Shown: positions 60,523 to 64,000 of the stretch, piece by piece
Layout of the letters: each line of letters begins with the position of its first letter
Numbering within the stretch: position 1 is the stretch's first letter
Translations under genes and position numbers: made by a program
Origin: QHXN01 sp963785125
GTDB taxonomy: Bacteria; Acidobacteriota; Blastocatellia; Pyrinomonadales; Pyrinomonadaceae
Direction of reading: 5' to 3'
Length of the DNA: 64,000 bases
Assembly: GCA_963785125.1 (NCBI GenBank)
Contig: CAWATU010000004.1
Coordinates: 136,267 to 200,266 of the forward strand
Notes under the pieces: generated by a model
Seen by the model: the letters and a program-made list of their open reading frames with translations, nothing else
What the model was told of the DNA's origin: nothing
The model's database searches: none

Positions 60523-60996
60523 TCACCCGGGCACGACCAGCTTCGACGGGGGCAGGATGGCGGGCTTGCCGCGATGCTGCCAGCAGCGGCCGGGGCCGCG
60601 CACGCGCCGCTGGCACGGCGTCCCCTTCTTCGTCCGCGCGCCGCAGACGTAGACGACCTCTTCGGGGTCGGTCGGGCGCTCGCCCGCCGTCCCGTCCGGG
60701 CTGTAAGTCTGCGGCGGATTTGCCGCTGGGTTTGCCGCCGCGGGCGCAGGCGTCGGCGGCGCGGGCGTCTGCACGCCTCTCTCCAGAACGAGCGGCGGGG
60801 GCGGCGGCCTGAGCAGCCGTCCGAGCAGAAACCCCGGCAGGAAGAGCGCCGACGCCAGCAGCACGGCCGCCTTCAGACCCGCACGGCGGAAACGCGGCGC
60901 GCACGCACGGCAGAATCGACGGCTCGCCCAGAAGAAGCGTCGGCGCGGGCGCAGCATCGCCTCGCCACACTCGCAGCAAAAATTCGGCTTGTACAA
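60523..60996 (-). CDS. Membrane-anchored protein with two zinc-ribbon-like parts
   Basis: A 157-residue protein. Residues 7-32 have C7, C8, C10 and C29/C32 (FCCECGEAM ... FCRACAP), a zinc-ribbon. TM helix 43-59. Pro-rich linker 64-100. C-terminal CGARTKKGTPCQRRVRGPGR, C118, C128, C138 and H141, which is a second metal-binding motif. TTG start at 60996 with weak SD. Function unknown. It lies within the left arm of the giant palindrome, and its copy on the other arm (63603 onward) is corrupted. Confidence 0.65.
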   Translation of the reverse strand: MYKPNFCCECGEAMLRPRRRFFWASRRFCRACAPRFRRAGLKAAVLLASALFLPGFLLGRLLRPPPPPLVLERGVQTPAPPTPAPAAANPAANPPQTYSPDGTAGERPTDPEEVVYVCGARTKKGTPCQRRVRGPGRCWQHRGKPAILPPSKLVVPG

Positions 60997-61234
60997 GGTT
61001 TTCGCATCTCCACGAACGCTTGTGGACGCCTCGTCGGCGGCGCCGTTTCGGAGACACTCTGCGGGAACTGGCGGCGAACCCTTGAGTCTTTAAGTCGGCC
61101 CTTCGGCGGACGGCGCGGATTATACGCCGACGCACGCCGGCCGTGAAGGATTTTTGAACCACGGCCGCGAGCCTTAATCTCCCAAACACTTTCGTAAAAT
61201 CATCTGCCCCTCTCGTTTCACACGCAAACGCGCG

Positions 61235-61263
61235 TTGCACGTGTGGCACGCACGTGTTATAGT
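61235..61263 (+). promoter_or_regulatory. Sigma70-like promoter for the next gene
   Basis: TTGCAC (61235-61240), 17-base spacer, TATAGT (61258-61263). Predicted start near 61270, giving a leader of about 23 bases before the ATG at 61293. Confidence 0.6.
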
Positions 61264-61292
61264 GTCGCGTGCCTTCGAGCACGGTGCGAGCG

Positions 61293-61900
61293 ATGCGTCT
61301 GAAACTCTATTGCAACCGCTACGGACACTTTAAGGACGCACTGGTCTGCTCGGTCAACTGCGCCTTCCGCACGCGCTGCAACGACTTCGCACTCTTCTAT
61401 GACGAGCACCGCGCGGACGTGGACGCGCTCGTCTCGGACTACTACGACGCGCGCCGCGGGCAGGCACGGAACGACGCGCCCCGCGCGGGCACAGACTCAG
61501 CACTTGTGCAGATTCAGCCGGTCGCAAGGCCCGAGGAGATGCGCAAGCTGATACGCCTGGAGGTTTTAAGAGAGATGGCCGAATCCTTTTACATCTGGAT
61601 CGACAAGGAAGACCGCGCCGAGCTGTTGGAGACGACCGACGTTATACGCCGCGCCGAGCGCGGCCAGAAGGCGAAAGGCATCTACCGCGTTTCGCATGAG
61701 ATGGAGCTGCGCTACAGCTCGTGCCGCGCAAGCGCATCGAGAAGGCCAAGCGTGTCGCCGAGGCCGCGGCCGAGCGCGCCGAAGCGCGCCGCACCCGCCG
61801 CACCTCCGCGCCCGTCCCCTTCCCTGCCCCCGTCGCCGCCGAAGACTCCGAGCGCGAAGCGCCCGCCCCGCGCCGCGCACGCGCCCGAGCCGGCAGATAA
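61293..61900 (+). CDS. Cys-containing unknown protein, probable frameshift at about 61715
   Basis: Begins MRLKLYCNRYGHFKDALVCS with C7, C19, C23 and C29 (SVNCAFRTRC), then an alpha-helical body (VLREMAESFYIWIDKEDRAE). At MELRY (61705-61719) the left copy reads CTACAGCTC whereas the right-arm copy has CTACCAGCTC, so one C is missing at about 61715. With it restored the frame gives QLVPRKRIEKAKRVAEAAAE and ends ARAGR at TAA 61898-61900. Without it, it runs to 61931 as Pro/Ser-rich nonsense. Family not recognised. Start ATG 61293 (GTG 61269 also in frame). The array behind it follows the same rule as others in the window. Confidence 0.6.
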
Positions 61901-61912
61901 ATCCAAAGGGAT

Positions 61913-61993
61913 GACAGGATGTTCAGGATAGAAGAGGTACGGATTTGAGATTTCAAATATGAAGTCTTAAACCCCGATCCTGTTCATCCTGTC
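61913..61993. repeat. Inverted heptamer-like array after the unknown gene
   Basis: GACAGGATGTTCAGGAT (61913-61929) and ATCCTGTTCATCCTGTC (61977-61993) pair with two mismatches. It begins about 12 bases after the corrected stop codon at 61900. The right arm of the palindrome repeats it. Confidence 0.75.
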
Positions 61994-62150
61994 CGTCCCT
62001 CTTAATTTCATTCAGGCTCGTCGAGCCCCGCCCGCGCTGCCCTCTTCTGGCAACTCGCCGCGCGAGACACGCACCCAACCCACTGCCGCGCGCTTGCGCA
62101 AAACAGCGGCGCCTGCGCATACTATCCGCGCACCGAGCGTGTTTCGAGCG

Positions 62151-62307
62151 ATGACCTTTTTCAACAATTTCCGGCACAACTCAACCAAAATCGCCTGCGC
62201 CCTTGTCGCCCTCGTCCTTCTCTCGGCCACGGCGCGCGCGCAGACGCAGGACGAGCCCGACGTTGTCACGACCAGCACGAACCTCGTCATCCTCAACGTC
62301 GGCGTCG
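62151..62307 (+). CDS. N-terminus of a second VWFA-related exported protein, cut at the palindrome axis
   Basis: The frame from ATG 62151 gives a signal peptide (NSTKIACALVALVLLSATAR, then AQTQDEP) and the acidobacterial VWFA-type opening (VVTTSTNLVILNVGV, 52 codons), the same segment as in the 3-4.4 kb gene. It then reads straight into its own reverse complement at 62308, so the rest is lost to the artefact. Probably a normal gene in the real genome. Confidence 0.7.
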
Positions 62308-62450
62308 CGACGCCGACGTTGAGGATGACGAGGTTCGTGTGCATCGTGACAACGGGGTCGTCCTGCGTCTGCGCGCGCGCCGCGGCCGACGAGGGGGGCG
62401 AGGGACGAGGCGCGGGCGATTTTGGGGAGGGGGATTGTTAAAAAGGTCAT
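62308..62450 (-). pseudogene. Mirror copy of the VWFA gene start (right arm)
   Basis: The complement of 62151-62307 with many mismatches; the start appears as CAT at 62448-62450. An artefactual copy, not a gene. Confidence 0.75.
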
Positions 62451-62682
62451 CGCTCGAAACACGCTCGGTGCGCGGATGGCCTGCGCAGGCGCCGCTGTTT
62501 TGCGCAAGCGCGCGGCAGTGGGTTCGGTGGCGTGTCTCGCGCGGCGAGTTGGTCCAAAACGACGAGCCTGAATGAAATTAAGAGGGACGGACAGGATGAA
62601 CAGGATCGGGGTTTAAGACTTCATATTTGAAATCTCAAATCCGTACCTCTTCTATCCTGAACATCCTGCAGTGCCTTTGGAT

Positions 62683-63300
62683 TTATCTGCCGGCTCGGGC
62701 GCGTGCGCGGCGCGGGGCGGGCGCTTCGCGCTCGGAGTGTTCGGCGGCGGGAAGCGGGGCAGGGAAGGAAAACGCAGCAGCGGAGGTGCGGCGGGTGCGG
62801 CGCGCTTCGGCGCGCTCGGCCGCGGCCTCGGCGACAGGCTTGGCCTTCTCGATGCGCTTGCGCGGCACGAGCTGGTAGCGCAGCTCCATCTCATGCGAAA
62901 GCAGGTCATGCCTTTCGCCTTCTGGCCGCACTCGGCGCAGCATATAAGCATACGAGTCCAGCGGCTGCGGCGCGGGATTCCTTGTCGATCCAGATGTAAA
63001 AAGGATTCGGCCATCTCTCTTAAAACCTGGAGGCGTATGCAGGCTTGCGCATCTCCTGGGGCTTGCGACCGGGTGAATCTGCACAAGTGCTGAGTCTGTG
63101 CCCGCGCGGGGCGCGTCGTTCCGTGCCTGCCCGCGGCGCGCGGGGGGCAGGTCCGAGACGAGCGCGTGCACGTCCGCGCGGTGCTCGTCATAGAAGAGTG
63201 CGAAGTCGTTGCAGAGCGCGTGCGGAAGGCGCAGTTGACCGAGCAGACCCAGTGCGTCCTTAAAGTGTCCGTAGCGGTTGCAATAGAGTTTCAGACGCAT
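62683..63300 (-). pseudogene. Mirror copy of the unknown gene (right arm), with indels
   Basis: A reverse-complement copy of 61293-61900 (start CAT at 63298-63300). Near CSVNCAFRTR the frame is broken (ALGLLGQLRLPHALCNDF), and elsewhere by other indels, although the MELRYQLVPRKR part is intact and useful for correcting the left copy. Confidence 0.75.
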
Positions 63301-63602
63301 CGCTGGCACCGTGCTCGAAGGCACGCGACACGTATGACGCGTCCGCTGGCACACGTGCAACGCGCGTTTGCGTGTGAAAGCGAGAGGGGCGGAGATCATT
63401 TTACGAGAACAAAAGGGAGATTAAGGCTCGCGGCCGTGGTTCAAAAATCCTTCACCCCACGTGCGTCAGCGTATGATCCCGCACCGTGCGCCGAAGGGCC
63501 GACTCTTAAAAACTAGAGGGTTCCCGCCAGTTCCCGCAGAGTGTCTCCGAAACGGCGCCGCCGACGAGGCGTCCGCGAGCCGTTCGTGGAGATGCGAAAA
63601 CC

Positions 63603-64000
63603 TTGTACAAGCCGAATTTTTGCTGCGAGTGTGGCGAGGCGATGTTGCGCCCGCGCCGACGCTTCTTCTGGGCGAGCCGTCGATTCTGCCGTGCGTGCGC
63701 GCCGCGTTCCGCCAGATGCGAGTGTGAGGGCGGCCGGGGTCTCGCGTGCGGCGGGGAGCTGCCGGCGTTTTGTGCTCGGACAGTTGTCAGGCCGCCGCCC
63801 CCGCCGGCTGGTTCTGGAGGGAGAACAGTGCAGACGCCCGCGCCGCCACGCCTGCGCCGCAGCAGCAAACCCAGCAGGCAAATCCGCCGCAGACTTACAG
63901 CCCGGACGGGACGGCGGGCGAGCGCCCGACCCGACCCCGAAGAAGTCGTGCTACGTCTGCGGCGCGCGGACGAAGAAGGGGACGCCGTGCCAGCGGCGCG
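63603..64000 (+). pseudogene. Mirror copy of the zinc-ribbon gene (right arm), runs off the edge
   Basis: A copy of 60523-60996 on the plus strand starting with TTG 63603. The zinc-ribbon start is recognisable, but the sequence degenerates after about 63710 (the TM segment is replaced by noise). Confidence 0.7.

Larger units (their letters stand above)
60603..64000. repeat. Giant palindrome, axis 62307/62308 (probable fold-back artefact)
   Basis: The right arm 62308-64000 is the reverse complement of the left arm 60603-62307, with scattered substitutions and indels and no loop (the centre GTCGGCGTCG|CGACGCCGAC is self-complementary). The last bases of the window correspond to about 60603, so the palindrome probably continues past the edge. 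The error load is one-sided: reading frames are better preserved on the left. See findings. Confidence 0.93.

Noticed and set aside
62308..64000. New genes on the right arm
   Set aside because: All of them are broken mirror copies of left-arm genes and probably artefactual.

Overview
The window is high-G+C DNA (roughly two-thirds G+C by eye). It is probably chromosomal DNA from an Acidobacteriota bacterium, most likely of the Blastocatellia type. Markers are a VWFA-related exported protein plus the start of a second one, two Oar-like TonB-dependent receptors with N-terminal carboxypeptidase-regulatory domains, a DUF4214 C-terminal domain on a membrane protein, and exported metal-dependent amidohydrolase-like paralogues. 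No rRNA, tRNA or CRISPR array was seen.

Layout. 1-5.4 kb: DUF2339 membrane protein (runs off the left edge), GntR-type regulator, VWFA-related exported protein, a Gly/Asp-rich small protein and a DUF2721 membrane protein. 5.4-29.1 kb: a glucuronoarabinoxylan utilisation region with a YjhG/YagF-type sugar-acid dehydratase, a cupin and an NAD-dependent epimerase, then a five-gene run (GH35/DUF5597-like, GH67 alpha-glucuronidase, enolase-superfamily sugar-acid dehydratase, uronate-isomerase-like protein, SDR). Next come a TonB-dependent receptor, a ROK regulator, and a four-gene overlapping operon (KaiC-like ATPase, hybrid histidine kinase, GH127 arabinofuranosidase, AXE1-SGNH double esterase). 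The predicted logic is surface uptake, removal of acetyl, arabinosyl and glucuronosyl side groups, and oxidation/dehydration of the sugar acids.

29.3-34.3 kb: an operon-like trio of Cys/His-rich exported protein, second Oar-like receptor and BNR-like lipoprotein. 35-40.3 kb: small signalling and envelope genes (secreted phosphatase-like protein, PilZ, a gene with an amber codon exactly after its signal peptide, a response regulator, two small basic exported proteins, a zinc-ribbon protein). 39.5-43.8 kb: a TetR-like regulator facing a small exported protein, followed by a 928-residue DUF4062-NB-ARC-TPR STAND protein resembling bacterial NLR immune proteins. 43.7-50.4 kb: a membrane protein ending in DUF4214, then a complete cyanophycin cycle: cyanophycinase, cyanophycin synthetase and isoaspartyl peptidase. 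50.5-50.8 kb: an internally deleted IS200-like element. 51-60.4 kb: radical-SAM protein, peroxiredoxin, a YggX-like protein with four cysteines, BON lipoprotein, three amidohydrolase paralogues (two without the usual metal-binding HxH) and an OmpA-family protein.

Two structural features stand out. First, at least seven sites carry tandem 7- or 8-bp units facing a mirror array a short distance away, almost always starting at or just after a stop codon and using a different unit each time; a further heptamer array lies inside the coding sequence of a signal peptide. Second, everything from about 60.6 kb to the right edge is one arm pair of a giant palindrome with its axis at 62307/62308. The right arm is an error-laden copy of the left, and the axis cuts a VWFA-related gene in its first 52 codons. 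This looks like a fold-back assembly or read artefact, so annotation beyond 62307 should not be trusted as genomic sequence.
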